DNA of 64,000 bases from positions 1,116,001 through 1,180,000 of the forward strand of contig NC_068559.1 of the NCBI RefSeq assembly GCF_022201045.2. The letters run 5' to 3'. This document shows positions 33,521-45,737 of this stretch, piece by piece. The notes under the pieces were generated by a model. That model worked only from the letters and a program-made list of their open reading frames with translations. It was not told the DNA's origin and made no database searches. Position 1 is the first letter of the stretch. Each line of letters opens with the position of its first letter. The stretch comes from Citrus sinensis (Eukaryota; Streptophyta; Magnoliopsida; Sapindales; Rutaceae). The translations under genes and the position numbers were made by a program.

Positions 33521-36500
33521 ATGCAAAGCCAAAACGGCGACGTGGCAGAGAATAGCAGCAACGATGGGAGTTACCATTACAGGATGTTCAACTTCTTCAA
33601 CAGGAAGTTCAAGATTCGGGAGCCGGAGCCCCCCCTCGACGTGAAGATGGCCTTCATGCATTTCTCTCAAGATGGGCTTCACATGAAGCCGAGCGAGTTC
33701 CGGCGGTTTATGGTGGAGCATCAAGGCGAGACTGGCTGTACCCTCTCCCGTGCTGAGGAGATTGTGAATAATATTATTAGCAGCAGGCATCATATTACTA
33801 GATTTACAAGAAATGGCCTTAACCTTGATGATTTTTTCCATTTTCTCTTGTTTGATGATGATATCAATGGCCCCATAAAGCTTGAGGTAACCTATCATCA
33901 CTCTCTCTATAAATTCTCTGTGCATATGCCTTCATGTACTTTTAAAGATTTGAGCAAGCCAGACGCCGCTATCTAGCTATTATATTTTAATGCTGTTGTG
34001 TGTATTGTAACCGAACAAAACTGTCTCTCCGATCTCGAATATGCATTTTAAAACGAGCAGATCATTTCGATCCTGGAGAATGACCCTTCATGTGTCCAAA
34101 GATTTTTTTGATTATTATTATTATTATTTTTTAATGTTTGTTTGATGGAAAAGTATGAGGGTACGTGAAAATTTAGGGTTTATGCGTAGCGTTAGGTCTT
34201 CATTCATTAGATTTATATATGGCCATGGAGGCTAATAAAAAGAGAATTAATATTGTTTTTATATGATGTTCATATATTGACTTGGCTGAAATAAGTTTTC
34301 CTTTCTGTTCTTGGACTGGAATTGAGCTTTGTTTATTCGTTGTTAAGGGATTTGACTGGAATTTTCTGATTTTTATAGCTGCAACTTTGGATGAATTCTA
34401 GTCACACTATTACTAGATCGAACAGGATGGTAAAAAAATATATATATTAGTACATAAATAATTGCTTACTTGAAGGCAACTGAACGTTCATTTGTGTTTG
34501 AGGTAATTATTTCGGAGTGCCTTCATCGAATTCTCCTCTCCTAATATTTGTAGATAACTCTCGACAAAATTCGGGGAACTCGAAACTATTAATTTTTATT
34601 TTTTATTTTCCTTGGAGTTAGGGCTTTGTTTCTCAATTTCTACTATCTGTAATTTTTTTTTAATTATTTAATAAAATATCTACCTTGATGGCTCTTTGAC
34701 ATCAAGGACATTGCTCATGACATATTTATTATATGTATGTCAATCCAGGTACACAATGATATGACTGCTCCATTGTCAAATTATTTCATATATACAGGGC
34801 ATAATTCCTACTTAACTGGGAATCAACTGAGTAGTGATTGCAGTGAGGTTCCAATTGCAAAGGCTTTACAAAGAGGTGTAAGAGTCATTGAACTGGATAT
34901 ATGGCCTAATTCCACTAGAGAAGATATCAATGTACTTCATGGAAGGTATCAATTAATTAATTCTCAATCTTCTTTTTCTTATCTTTGTTTAGTATTAGCT
35001 AGTCTTCCGGTATTTGTTTATGATGCAAACGTTAATTTCTGATTAGTCTTACGTCACATTGTTTGAATGACAGGACACTAACAACTCCAGTTTCGCTTAT
35101 CAACTGCTTGAAGTCTATAAGGGACAATGCTTTTGTTAGTTCTCCATATCCAGTGATTATAACTTTAGAAGATCACCTTACACCTGACCTTCAAGCTAAA
35201 GCTGCAGAGGTAATTGGCTTTCAGTTTGTCCTTTTTTAATTAAAAAAAAAAAGGAAAAAGAGGCGATTCTAAGAACCTTAACTGATACCAATTTTATGCA
35301 GATGATCACTCAAATATTTGGGAAAATGCTGTATTTTCCTGAATCAAATAAATTAGCAGAATTTCCTTCACCAGAGTCACTGAAACAAAGGATAATTATC
35401 TCAACAAAGCCACCAAAAGAGTACCTTGAAAAGGACCATGTTAGTGCCTCAACAAAACTAAGGGATGCATCATTTGATGACGCATCAACAAATAGTAGCG
35501 ACCTAGAAGGTTATGATAGTGATCAAGATCTAGATGATTTTGAAATCTCTGATCCCAAGTCTGGATCTGGCCTTAGAGTAGCACCCGAATACAAGCATTT
35601 AATCACAATCCATGCTGGGAAACCAAAGGGCACGTTAAAGGATGGGTTAAAAGTTGCTGCCGATAAAGTACGACGTCTTAGCTTGAGTGAACAAGAACTT
35701 GAGAAAGCCGCGCTATCTCATGGAACTGACGTCGTCAGGTACTTTATCAAACACTTTAACTTGGTATTAAGCACAATCGCAACAGTTACTAATTAATAAA
35801 TATTAACAATCAAATATTATTTTTATTTTTATATATGCTTTTATAGGTTCACGCAGAAGAATATTCTGAGAATTTATCCTAAAGGAACAAGAGTGAATTC
35901 CTCAAATTACAAGCCACTTATCGGATGGATGCATGGAGCTCAAATGATTGCATTCAATATGCAGGTTAGATTTTCCAGCGTTAGGGTGTCGTTTTGTAAT
36001 TATACTGCTGTAACTTTTAAGCCATATTTTTGCTTTATGAAACATAAGCTCCAGTTGTAGTCAAGGAAAATTTATATGCATGTTATCATTTTTCTAGAGT
36101 TTATTTTTCATTAAATAGTTTTAGTTAATAATAGAGCTTGGCTTAGTGCAATTAATTAAGCTACCAAAAAAGCTAAAACGAAGCCTTAGTTAGCAACTGT
36201 TTGATTAAAGAAACTTGAGAAATTTTGATACATACTAACATATGCAGATTTTTTATTTAAAAAGGGATATGGCAAATCTCTCTGGTTGATGCATGGCATG
36301 TTTAGAGCCAATGGAGGCTGCGGTTATGTGAAGAAACCAGATTTTCTGACGAAAGAAGATCCATCTGGACAATTATTCGATCCGAAAAGACCATTGCCAG
36401 TCAAAACAACATTGAAGGTCAGCACATTAATTTTAAACTTGAAAATAACTACATATTCGTTTAGCTTAATTAATTAAAGTTGATTGAAAATATTTTTTCT

Positions 36501-37009
36501 TTTTTCCCTCAAATTTTCTTTTCATAGCACTTTATTGTTAATTAATAGGTAAGAGTGTATATGGGAGATGGATGGCGATTGGATTTTAGCCACACACACT
36601 TTGATTCGTACTCCCCGCCAGATTTTTACACAAAGGTATATGTATTGTTTACTTATCAGCTTGAGCATTGCAAGCGAGGTTTCAACTAATTAATGAAAAC
36701 TAACTCGAATTGCAGCTTTATCTTGTTGGGCTCCCAAACGATGATTCGAAGAAGAAAACAAAGGTGATATTGGATAACTGGTGCCCCGTTTGGAACGAAG
36801 AATTCACATTTCCTCTTACAGTTCCCGAGCTGGCTCTGCTTCGGATTGAAGTCCGGGAGCATGATATTTCGGATGCGGATGATTTCGGTGGCCAGACGTG
36901 TTTGCCGGTGCCGGAACTGAGACGGGGAATCCGGTCAGTTCCACTTCATAATAAAAAAGGAGAGAAACTCAAATCTGTAAGGCTTCTGATGGGGTTTGAG
37001 TTTTTATAG
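33521..37009 (+). CDS. Phosphoinositide phospholipase C (plant type), copy A
   Basis: Eight exons encode 595 residues: 33521-33886, 34749-34945, 35074-35209, 35302-35738, 35847-35964, 36265-36417, 36549-36635 and 36716-37009. Domains in order are a degenerate EF-hand-like N terminus (~25-115), the X domain (~123-278) with catalytic His140 ([11 protein letters not shown]), Glu170 and Asp172 (VIELDIWPN), His186 (VLHG) and Glu220 ([11 protein letters not shown]), an acidic linker (~290-322, [10 protein letters not shown]), the Y domain (~327-445) and a C2 domain (~465-590). It cleaves phosphatidylinositol phosphates at the plasma membrane in a calcium-dependent way, producing diacylglycerol and inositol phosphates. 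It lies 2.4 kb upstream of a second PLC in the same direction, a tandem duplicate. Unlike copy B, exon 4 is not interrupted in the linker. The intron 5 acceptor is TTTAAAAAG/G, purine-rich at its end. It may be the PLC4/5/7 type; subtype uncertain. Confidence 0.95.
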
Positions 37010-39388
37010 GGCAAATTAAAGCATAAAGCCTACCACATAATCTGTACATGACCTTATAATTTGGCCTTGTTGGGAGCCACCTTGCATCCGAAATCTCCCA
37101 TGTCTTTAGCGCGGTTAATTAATTTTGTTGCAGCCAGCTATCGCATGATTGTGCCTGCCCCTCCTGGATTATCAATCGTAATCAATTAGTTAAAAGAGCT
37201 ACTTCAACACAACACAAAAGGACAATTATTGTTCATGTACTGCAGCACATTTCTTGTTAACTTTGCTTCATGTAAAAGCTAGGGTAGGAAATTTTGCACG
37301 CCATGCCACAAACATTAATGATGGTTTGGTTCACTTTGCAAGTTTTACATGCATGTATGGTTGGTTTCTATATGAAAATTTTGATGTGCCGATCAGAGCA
37401 TCTGCACTTTATAAGATGTAAATTTATTCAGACAATGTTATTTCATTATGAATAATAATAATGTAACGTTGTCTTGTTAATCATTACACAATATTGTATT
37501 ACTCAAATCCTTGACCATTGATGTATATTAGACCTTTAGCCATGGCGTGAAACACCCTTGCTACACCCCTATAATATATATATATATATATATATATGAA
37601 AAATGCTATAGAGAAAGAAGAACGAGAGAAAGTGTATTAAAAAAAAGAGAGAGAAAGTGAGCTGGGTAGAAAGAGAAAATAAAATTGTCTCATTTTATCT
37701 TATCTTTCTTTCGCTATAAAGAGAGAAGAACGAGAGAAAAATAATAAAAAATATATTAAAAAGAAAAAGAGAGAAAGTAGGGTGAGTAGAGAGAAAAAGT
37801 AAAATTCTTTTATTTTCTTTTGTCTTTCTCTCTCTTTAGCATTGCTCTATATATATATATATTATATATACACACACGAATATAAAAGTAAATAAGTAAT
37901 AATTTCAAAAGAACCACAAAAATAAAAACAAAATGTAAAAATAGAATATTAGGCATATACCGACAACAAGAAGAGATCACAATATGTTGTCTCTGTACAC
38001 ATCAACGCGCCATTAAATTGGCGATAAGCTTACAGATGTCGTGTCGGCTCAAAGGTCAAAATCTGAGATGCTTAGACCACATCACATTTATGTTCAAGGA
38101 TATGGACATGTGGGCAGCGGCATGCCACGTTGCCCCTTGAACGCATAATTGAATTGACTCTTGATATATATAATGTATATTGTCGTACTCATGAGCTGTC
38201 ATATTAAAACTGATATTAATCGTCATTAAAAATTATTTTTCAATGAAAAATTTACTGGCGCAACTTTCACTCAATTTTTAAAATTAAAAGAAGAATATAA
38301 AAAATAAAAAAAAATTGTTAGAGACATGGATTTTACCGATGGTGTTGGCAAAGTCATCGGAGATTAATATCCATAATATTGTGTAAATAATATTTGTTGC
38401 ACCTACTTTTTCTTTCTTATGACCGGAAAGTGTAGCAGCTAATTATCCTCTAGTATTTGTACAAACAAATTCACTTAAGTCTTTCCCCAAGCTTTATCCA
38501 AATTGGTTAAAAGTATCAAAAGATTTGAAGAATTTCATTTATAGTGTTTTGAAAAAGAAAAAAAGCGGCCGACACTGTCGTCCTTATCCCCAACCACAAA
38601 GGTAAATTAGTTGGCCTTCACTCAAGGAACCAATCCAAATTCCAAAGGTGAAGCAATCAAGCAAACCTAACCCAATAAATTTCCTTCTTTAATACGATGC
38701 TAAAGACAACAAAAAAACAATAATAATAATAAAAAAATAAACAATGATTAACGAAGATTTCATGATCTTTTTAATATTAAATTATTTATGTAACTACAGT
38801 TATTATAATAAAAAAAATTCATGACAACCTCATAAATAGATTTTATATAAAAACAACTCTAATATCAATTTAAAACGGTCCAATTTACTCTCAATTTAAA
38901 AAATAAAATTAATTATAAAGGATGATAATTATCAACTATTGGATATAGTTGTTTGCCTATCACAACTCTTTTATCCGCATTAAATTGATAAGATATGATG
39001 AAGAAACATGAAGTCGGACGGGATGGTACCATAGTAGTATGGACCAACTAAAATTATATATTAAACTTATGACTGATTTTGTTTTTTAATATAAGCTAAA
39101 GGGATCAGTTTGATAATTTTCCGGAGTTGTCTTGTTAATCAATTTCATGCCTACGTCTTTTGCAATGCGAATGACAATTCCGAATCTAACCTTTTTATCA
39201 TAACCTGTCTCAATGTTCTTGTGCCAGCTGTCACCTGGGACCCACATCATCTCTCCCTAGGCCTATACCTCTGGAAATAATACTAAGCAGACTTTAATCC
39301 ATTTACTTAATCGAATTCACAATCCCAAAACATTTTCAACATTCCCATCACTTTCACAGATTACCCTTTACTCAATCACGCGTTTGTC
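37010..39388. other. Spacer between the two PLC genes
   Basis: It holds the copy A 3' UTR, a (TA)n tract, a putative MITE (37598-37848) and the copy B promoter. No other gene is seen. Confidence 0.6.
37598..37848. mobile_element. Putative MITE nested in a (TA)n tract
   Basis: GAAAAATGCTATAGAGAAAG on the left matches imperfectly the reverse complement of the right end (GAGCAATGCTAAAGAGAGAG). The ~250-bp interior is built of GAGAGAAA/TTTCTCTC stretches that also pair. TA repeats flank both sides, consistent with a TA-targeting (Stowaway/mariner-like) insertion, but the microsatellite hides any target duplication. Confidence 0.5.
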
Positions 39389-42300
39389 ATGTCTAAACAG
39401 ACTTACAGAGTCTGCTTCTGCTTCCGGCGGCGGTTCCACGTCGCCGCATCGGAGGCGCCGGACGCCGTCAAGTCCATGTTCGATCAGTACTCCGAGAATG
39501 GCACCATGACGGTCGATCACCTTCACCGCTTCTTGATCGAGGTTCAGAAAGAAGATAAAGCCTCCAAAGAAGACGCGCAAGCGATCATCGATAGCTTGCG
39601 CGAGCTCAAGCACCTGAATATCTTTCATCGCAGGGGCCTCAATCTTGAAGCTTTCTTTAAGTACCTCTTCGGTGATATTAATCCTCCGCTTTCGCCTACT
39701 CCAGTGGTAATTTAATTAAAAAAAAAATTCAATAGAAATATTAAAATTTTCTCTTCTTTAAAAAAAAAAATTCAGTTTTGTGTTTGGTAGCTGAAAGTAT
39801 GGGAAAGTGGGAAAAATAAAGTTTGAAGTTTTGATGGTGCAAGGAGGGAACATATTTGTGTGAATTTATGTAGTTTTGGCCGTTATGTTGTAGGAAGGAA
39901 CATTACAATTCAGCATTGTGATTTCAGTCATATAGGAAAGTGAATGTTGCTTTGTTATTATTGAAATTCTGTGGTGACATTAGTCCTTAGACTTCGTTTC
40001 TTTGTTTTCACTTTCAGGTGCATCATGATATGACTGCCCCGGTGTCTCATTACTTTATATATACTGGCCACAATTCCTATCTGACTGGTAATCAGCTTAA
40101 TAGTGACTGCAGCGACGTTCCCATCATACGTGCCCTGCAGAAAGGGGTGAGAGTGATTGAGTTGGATATATGGCCAAATTCGAAGAAAGATAATGTGGAT
40201 GTTCTTCATGGAGGGTATGATTTATGTGCAATTGTTGCCACCCTGTGGACATAGTACATTTTTGGAATCAAGCATTCTAACGCAACCTTTCTGTAGTTTC
40301 TAACAGTGAGCATTGTTAGTCTTGTCATGCAATTCTAATGTGACGAGGTTGTAGATTTTAAAAGATTGCCTAGTTTGAATCGATTGCTTTTGTGCCTAAT
40401 TAAGGTTTTTCTTTCCTTCAAACAGGACAATGACTGCTCCAGTGGAACTCATCAAATGTTTGAGGTCTATCAAAGAATATGCCTTTGTTGCATCTGAGTA
40501 TCCAGTTGTTATTACCCTAGAAGATCACCTTACTCCAGATCTTCAGGCTAAAGTGGCTGAGGTGAGTCCTTGGATTGTTTTGGGGTTTGATTCTCTTATT
40601 GTTGTATAATTTTCATTTCTCTGACCAATTTCTAGATGGTCACTCAAACGTTGGGAGAAATCCTGTTTACCCCTGGCTCAGAATGCTTAAAGGAATTCCC
40701 CTCCCCGGAATCACTGAAGAGACGGATCATCATTTCAACCAAACCGCCAAAGGAATACCTTGAGGCCAAAGAAGAAAAGGAAAAAGAGAACGATTCTCAG
40801 AGGGGTAAAGGTTCAGCTGATGAAGAAGCTTGGGGAAAAGAGGTCCCCAACCTTAAAAGCCTTAATAATAGTGCCTGTGACAAGGTATATGGAGATTTGG
40901 ATACATTTTAAAAATTCAAGTTTTGTTGCTTCACTTGCTGATTAAACATGAACTTGCAGGATGATTTTGATGGAGGAGTTGACAATGATGAGGAAGATTC
41001 TGATGACAAGTCACAGCATAATGAAGCGCCAGAGTATAGAAAGTTAATTGCTATTCATGCTGGGAAACCTAAAGGTGGATTGAAAGAGTGCTTGAAGGTT
41101 GATCCTGACAAAGTGAGACGTCTTAGCTTAAGTGAGCAACAGCTTGAAAATGCTGTAGGAACTTATGGAAACGATATTGTCAGGTACTTGTTCAAGTACT
41201 TAACGTTGTTTACAATAGCAATGATTCTTATCACAAGCTGTAGTCTGTTTACTGTGATTATCCTGTAGATCAATTAGGACTGTGTTCTTGATATTTTGCT
41301 TCTTCTAAATGTCCTGTTGTAATCTCAGAGCGGCTCAGTAAAATCTATGTTTATTGAGCACCTGAATATGACCTATAAGCAATGGACTGGTTCATTACAT
41401 GTGAAGATGAATGACTAGAGTTGCCGTAACAGTACATACAGAATCTATCTATGGTGGAGCCAACAATAGCTATTATATCAAAAACATATATCTTAGGACT
41501 AACAGTATCATGATCATGGTTGTGCAGAGGCTTGATTACTAAATTTTAAATCATTTGATTGATTTGAATATCTAATCTTTTCTGTAAGTTCCTAATGTGC
41601 ACATCCAAGAGTGTGAACTTTTCTCTCTCCGTCTCTTAACTTTTGTACTCCAGTAGTTACTGTATTTTCTTCCTATCGATTTGTTCTTACATGTTATCAA
41701 ATGTATCATGTTTTGAATATTTTCTAAGCCAAATATATGTTTTATCTTGATTGTTGAGGAGCAATTTTAGACATTTTCTTCATTGGCTGCTGCAGGTTTA
41801 CCCAACGGAATTTGCTAAGGATATATCCAAAGGGTATACGTGTTGACTCATCAAATTACAACCCACTAATCGGGTGGTCACATGGGGCTCAAATGGTTGC
41901 ATTTAATATGCAGGTATGTTATTTTGGTCTTTGCCCAAGTCTGGGTTTCTTGTATTTTGAAAATTCATTTTGCTATATAATTTACTTTACCTTGTTTTTT
42001 GGCTGACCTTGAACTAATAACGGTAGAAAGTTAAAGTTGCTTACTATTATGACTTTCAATATACCATATGAAGGATCAGATCTGTAACTGTGCCTCATTT
42101 TACAACTGAATGTCTTTACCTATCTTTGTGCGTGATCCCCTGCTTGATTGAACAAGTGCATGCATGCGTGTGCATGTTAAGTGTTTCGGCTGTTGTAACA
42201 GAAGATAATATTTTGACGGGAAATAGAAGAGGGAATAGAAGTCAATTTTCTTACTGGAGATGTTAGCTTTTTTTCAAAATTTCAGATGTCAAAATTTAAT

Positions 42301-43115
42301 GTGTTCATAAATACATCTCATTAAAACTCTTCATGTGCAAGTATTAAGAACGTGTTTCTGGTTGACAGGGGTATGGGAGATCTCTTTGGTTGATGCATGG
42401 AATGTTCAGAGCCAATGGTGGGTGTGGCTATGTTAAAAAACCAAATTTTCTTTTGCAGACTGGTCCTCATAATGAAGTCTTTGATCCCAAAGTCAAGTTA
42501 CCGGCGAAAAAAACTTTGAAGGTGGGTGCTTTATTGCCATATCCTTCTACCATCCTTATTCTTTTTTATTTTTCTCAGGCCTTCCAATGAAATGCCTCTT
42601 GACAAGTTATGCTGATAAATAATTCATGTTTTCTTATTGCTGAGAAGGTCACTGTATATATGGGCGAAGGATGGTATTATGATTTCCCTCATACTCACTT
42701 TGATGCTTATTCCCCTCCAGATTTTTATGCAAGGGTATGTTGATCTAATCTCATTTACTTCACTTTAGTGCACACAGCTTTGATTTCATCATGATGATAC
42801 TGAATTTTTGGCTATCTGCAGGTAGGTATTGCTGGGGTCCCTGCTGATACTGTCATGAAGAAAACAAAGACTTTGGAGGACAACTGGATACCCTCTTGGA
42901 ATGAGGAATTTGAGTTCCCGCTCTCTGTTCCAGAACTTGCTCTGCTACGAATTGAAGTTCATGAGTACGACATGTCTGAAAAGGATGACTTTGGAGGTCA
43001 AACATGCTTACCTGTTTCTGAACTAAAACAAGGGATTCGTGCAGTTCCACTCCATGACCACAAAGGAGAGAGATACAAGTCTGTAAAGCTTCTTATGCGC
43101 TTCGAATTCATTTAA
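39389..43115 (+). CDS. Phosphoinositide phospholipase C (plant type), copy B
   Basis: Nine exons encode 591 residues: 39389-39706, 40018-40214, 40426-40561, 40636-40884, 40960-41183, 41796-41913, 42369-42521, 42648-42734 and 42822-43115. The N-terminal EF-hand-like module (~20-100) precedes the X domain with His124 ([11 protein letters not shown]), Glu154/Asp156 (VIELDIWPN), His170 and Glu204 ([11 protein letters not shown]). A charged linker (~258-325: [10 protein letters not shown], then [10 protein letters not shown]) precedes the Y domain and a C-terminal C2 domain. Catalytic residues are intact, so it is an active-site-complete enzyme. Exon lengths 197, 136, 118, 153, 87 and 294 equal those of copy A; only the first and linker exons differ, and copy B has one more intron, in the linker. 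It resembles the PLC2-like subgroup. Same role as copy A; expression may have diverged. Confidence 0.95.
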
Positions 43116-43689
43116 GGCCATTATCACTTCCAGGCTGTGTTCTCTCGGAGAGATGTATAAATTTGTGAAGGCTATTTGATTTTGTTTTTGTTTGTGTGAG
43201 CTTGAGTGTAGTTGTGTTGATATGTTTTGTCGTGTGGTGTGATACATAATACCACTGCTTCCGTTGGTGTAATATATCCAGTGTGAGAATCTAATACTTC
43301 TCTTCAGTTGCAAGTAGCAACCGTTCTTTTGCTGCATTTGATATACAGCAACTGGACTAGATGTGCCTGTGGCGGCTACTTGTATTCCAAGTGTCGACTT
43401 GTAAATAGTGGAGAACCTATACCCTTATTTGATATAAACGTGAAAACTCGGGGACAGAGATGTTATTACCCATCAAGCTTTCTGCATGTTATTTAAGAGT
43501 TGGGATTTTGTTGCATAGATCATCGAAGTTTTCATTCTTACCTCTTATTTGATGTGTTTGCAAAAGCATTAATTAATTTAATATTAAAAAAATTGATGAA
43601 CATAAGAAATTTGACGTGAAGCAATACTAATTCTTTTATTTTGATTTCAGGTTGAACTTTTTAAATAAAAAAATCACCCAATTAGTTAA

Positions 43690-45035
43690 GGATTTGGATC
43701 CTCTCTTAGCCCTTTTTTTTCCTATTCCTCCTAAAATTTTTAAGGATAGATGGATACGTGTCGTTATTGAAATCAAATGACAAAAATTTTATTTTAATTA
43801 ATTTTTATTTAAATAAACATCCAAACTCTCTTTTTTCTTTGATGCTGATCTCAAGTAAATTGTTAAAAAAAGCATAAATTAAAAAAAAATTGACAATAAG
43901 TTTGCATCTTAATTTCAATTTTTTCCTTTGTTTATTTTTTTCTTGATACTTGTCTTCTTTATTTATCTTTTGTATTGTTCCATACTTATTGTTATGACTT
44001 TTTAGAATGATTGACTAATTTGGATGGAAAGCTAAACTTGAAATAGAATTTGAATCTAAGCAATTAGCATATAATTTCTACAACAAGAAGTATGCACCAA
44101 CGATAGGATTTAGTATCAAAAAAGTTGAGAAGTTGGTATGTTGGGGATTGCCCTTAACGTGTTCAACTAAATGGCCGGACGAAATTGGCTATGGATGTTG
44201 AGAATATTTGAGAAAAAATGGTGAAATAAGTTTTGTCTTGTTAGAAGGAATTCTTGCAGATAGATTGATTAAGAATGGATCATTAAGGAGGCTAAAGAAT
44301 TGGTGGAGCTTGCAAATTGATGTGGCTGTCAATGGGAGAAATTGTATCTATTAATTGTTTTATTTATTGTAGTGGAATAGTGGTAATTTGTGATAAAGTT
44401 TTGTATTGTGCGAGATAATTGTGATTTATTGTGAGGTTGTAGTAATTTGCTTACAGTTTATGGATTTCCTCCAGTTGATACCAATTTGGTTTTGCTAGAT
44501 TTAAAACGCATGGTGTGATCTTTAGACATATTCCTAGTCCAAGAGATGTTAATTGGATGCACATTCTATATCAGAATTGTTCTGATGCTCGTAAGGCTCT
44601 TTGTTATAATGAGATGCAAATCAATGGAGTCCTAATTGTTAATGTGAAATCATTGGATCTAATAGAACGCCAAACTTTGAATTAAAGAATTAACAATTAA
44701 GAATTTATGACTCTGCCCACTTCATCCAGAAAAAATAATTAGGTGGAAAATTTTGAAATTAAGATGCAAAGCTTATTGTCAATTGCTTTTTTCCAATTTG
44801 TACTTTTTTTTAATAGTTTGGTGGAGATTGGTATCAAAGTAGAAAGAGATGAAAGAATTTATTGAAAAGTATCTTACAATAGTCAATAGTCACATGTGAG
44901 TTTGAATGTCTATTTAGATAGAAATTAATTAAAACAAAATTTTAATTATTTAATTTTATTAATGACACGTGTCAATGAATCTTTAAAAGTTTATGAGGAC
45001 TAGGAGAGAAAATGCTTATGAGAGAATTTAAGTCC
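43690..45035. mobile_element. Mutator-like element with FAR1-derived remnant
   Basis: A 1346-bp element with a perfect 9-bp target duplication ATTAGTTAA (43681-43689 and 45036-45044). Ends GGATTTGGATCCTCTC and the reverse complement of the right end (GGACTTAAATTCTCTC) are inverted repeats; similarity continues inward for over 150 bases with gaps, for example AATTAATTTYTAT and ACGTGTC segments. A 9-bp duplication and long TIRs are the hallmarks of MULEs. Interior carries a short FAR1-like frame with early stops, so it is non-autonomous. Confidence 0.9.
44046..44201 (+). pseudogene. FAR1-like DNA-binding domain fragment
   Basis: Fifty-one codons before a stop. The residues EFESKQLAYNFYNKKYA, then a GFSIKK segment, match the start of the FAR1/FHY3 WRKY-GCM1 zinc-finger domain, in which AY-FYN-YA and GFSI are hallmark residues. 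No upstream start or downstream transposase (MULE) domain is in frame. FAR1-family proteins descend from MULE transposases, so this is the residue of the element's own transposase rather than a captured host gene. Confidence 0.7.
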
Positions 45036-45737
45036 ATTAGTTAAATTGTCCGACTTTATTTGGTATAGCTTTTAAAATAGAGTTTTAGTTAAGTTTAGTT
45101 TTTATGAGTATAATTTTTATAAATAGAGTTTTTATCCAAAAAAATTTAGTTATTTAGTTATTAATAGGAGCTTTAATTAAAAATTATAAAATTACTTTAG
45201 TAAATAAATGTTTTAAAATTATGTTATAAAAAGAATAAAGTAAAATCGTCAAATAAGTAAATAATATTTTAGAGATTTTAACATTTAAAAGAAAAAAAAA
45301 AACTTTTCAACCTCTACTTTCAAAAGTATAAAATTTGAGTTTTTGTTAATAGAGGCAAAACGAGTTAAATTCAAAAACTTTATTATAAAAATAACCAAAT
45401 AACAATAAAAATTTTAATATTGATTTATAAATTAAATGAATACTTTTATTTACAATTATACATATTATACTATAAAAAATTTCAATTGGAGCTTGGAGGA
45501 GTAGATCTTAAAAAATTTAGGTTAAATTTTGGAGGAGTAGATTCGGTTGTAAAGTAGTTTTTTTTTTTAGCAATTTTTAACAATTATCTAATAAATGAGA
45601 TGACATGTCATTTTTTATCAATATATATCATATGACATGTCATTGTTTACTTGGTAAATGAGATGACATGTCATTTTTTTAAAAGACTAGATTACCCTTA
45701 TGATGTCAGCGCTTGCAAACGGCAGTTAATGTATTGG

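Noticed and set aside
33344..33925. Long minus-strand frame (193 codons) over the first PLC exon
   Set aside because: It is the antisense shadow of a GC-rich, clearly coding EF/X-domain exon; the translation is Leu-rich with no domain and no splice context.
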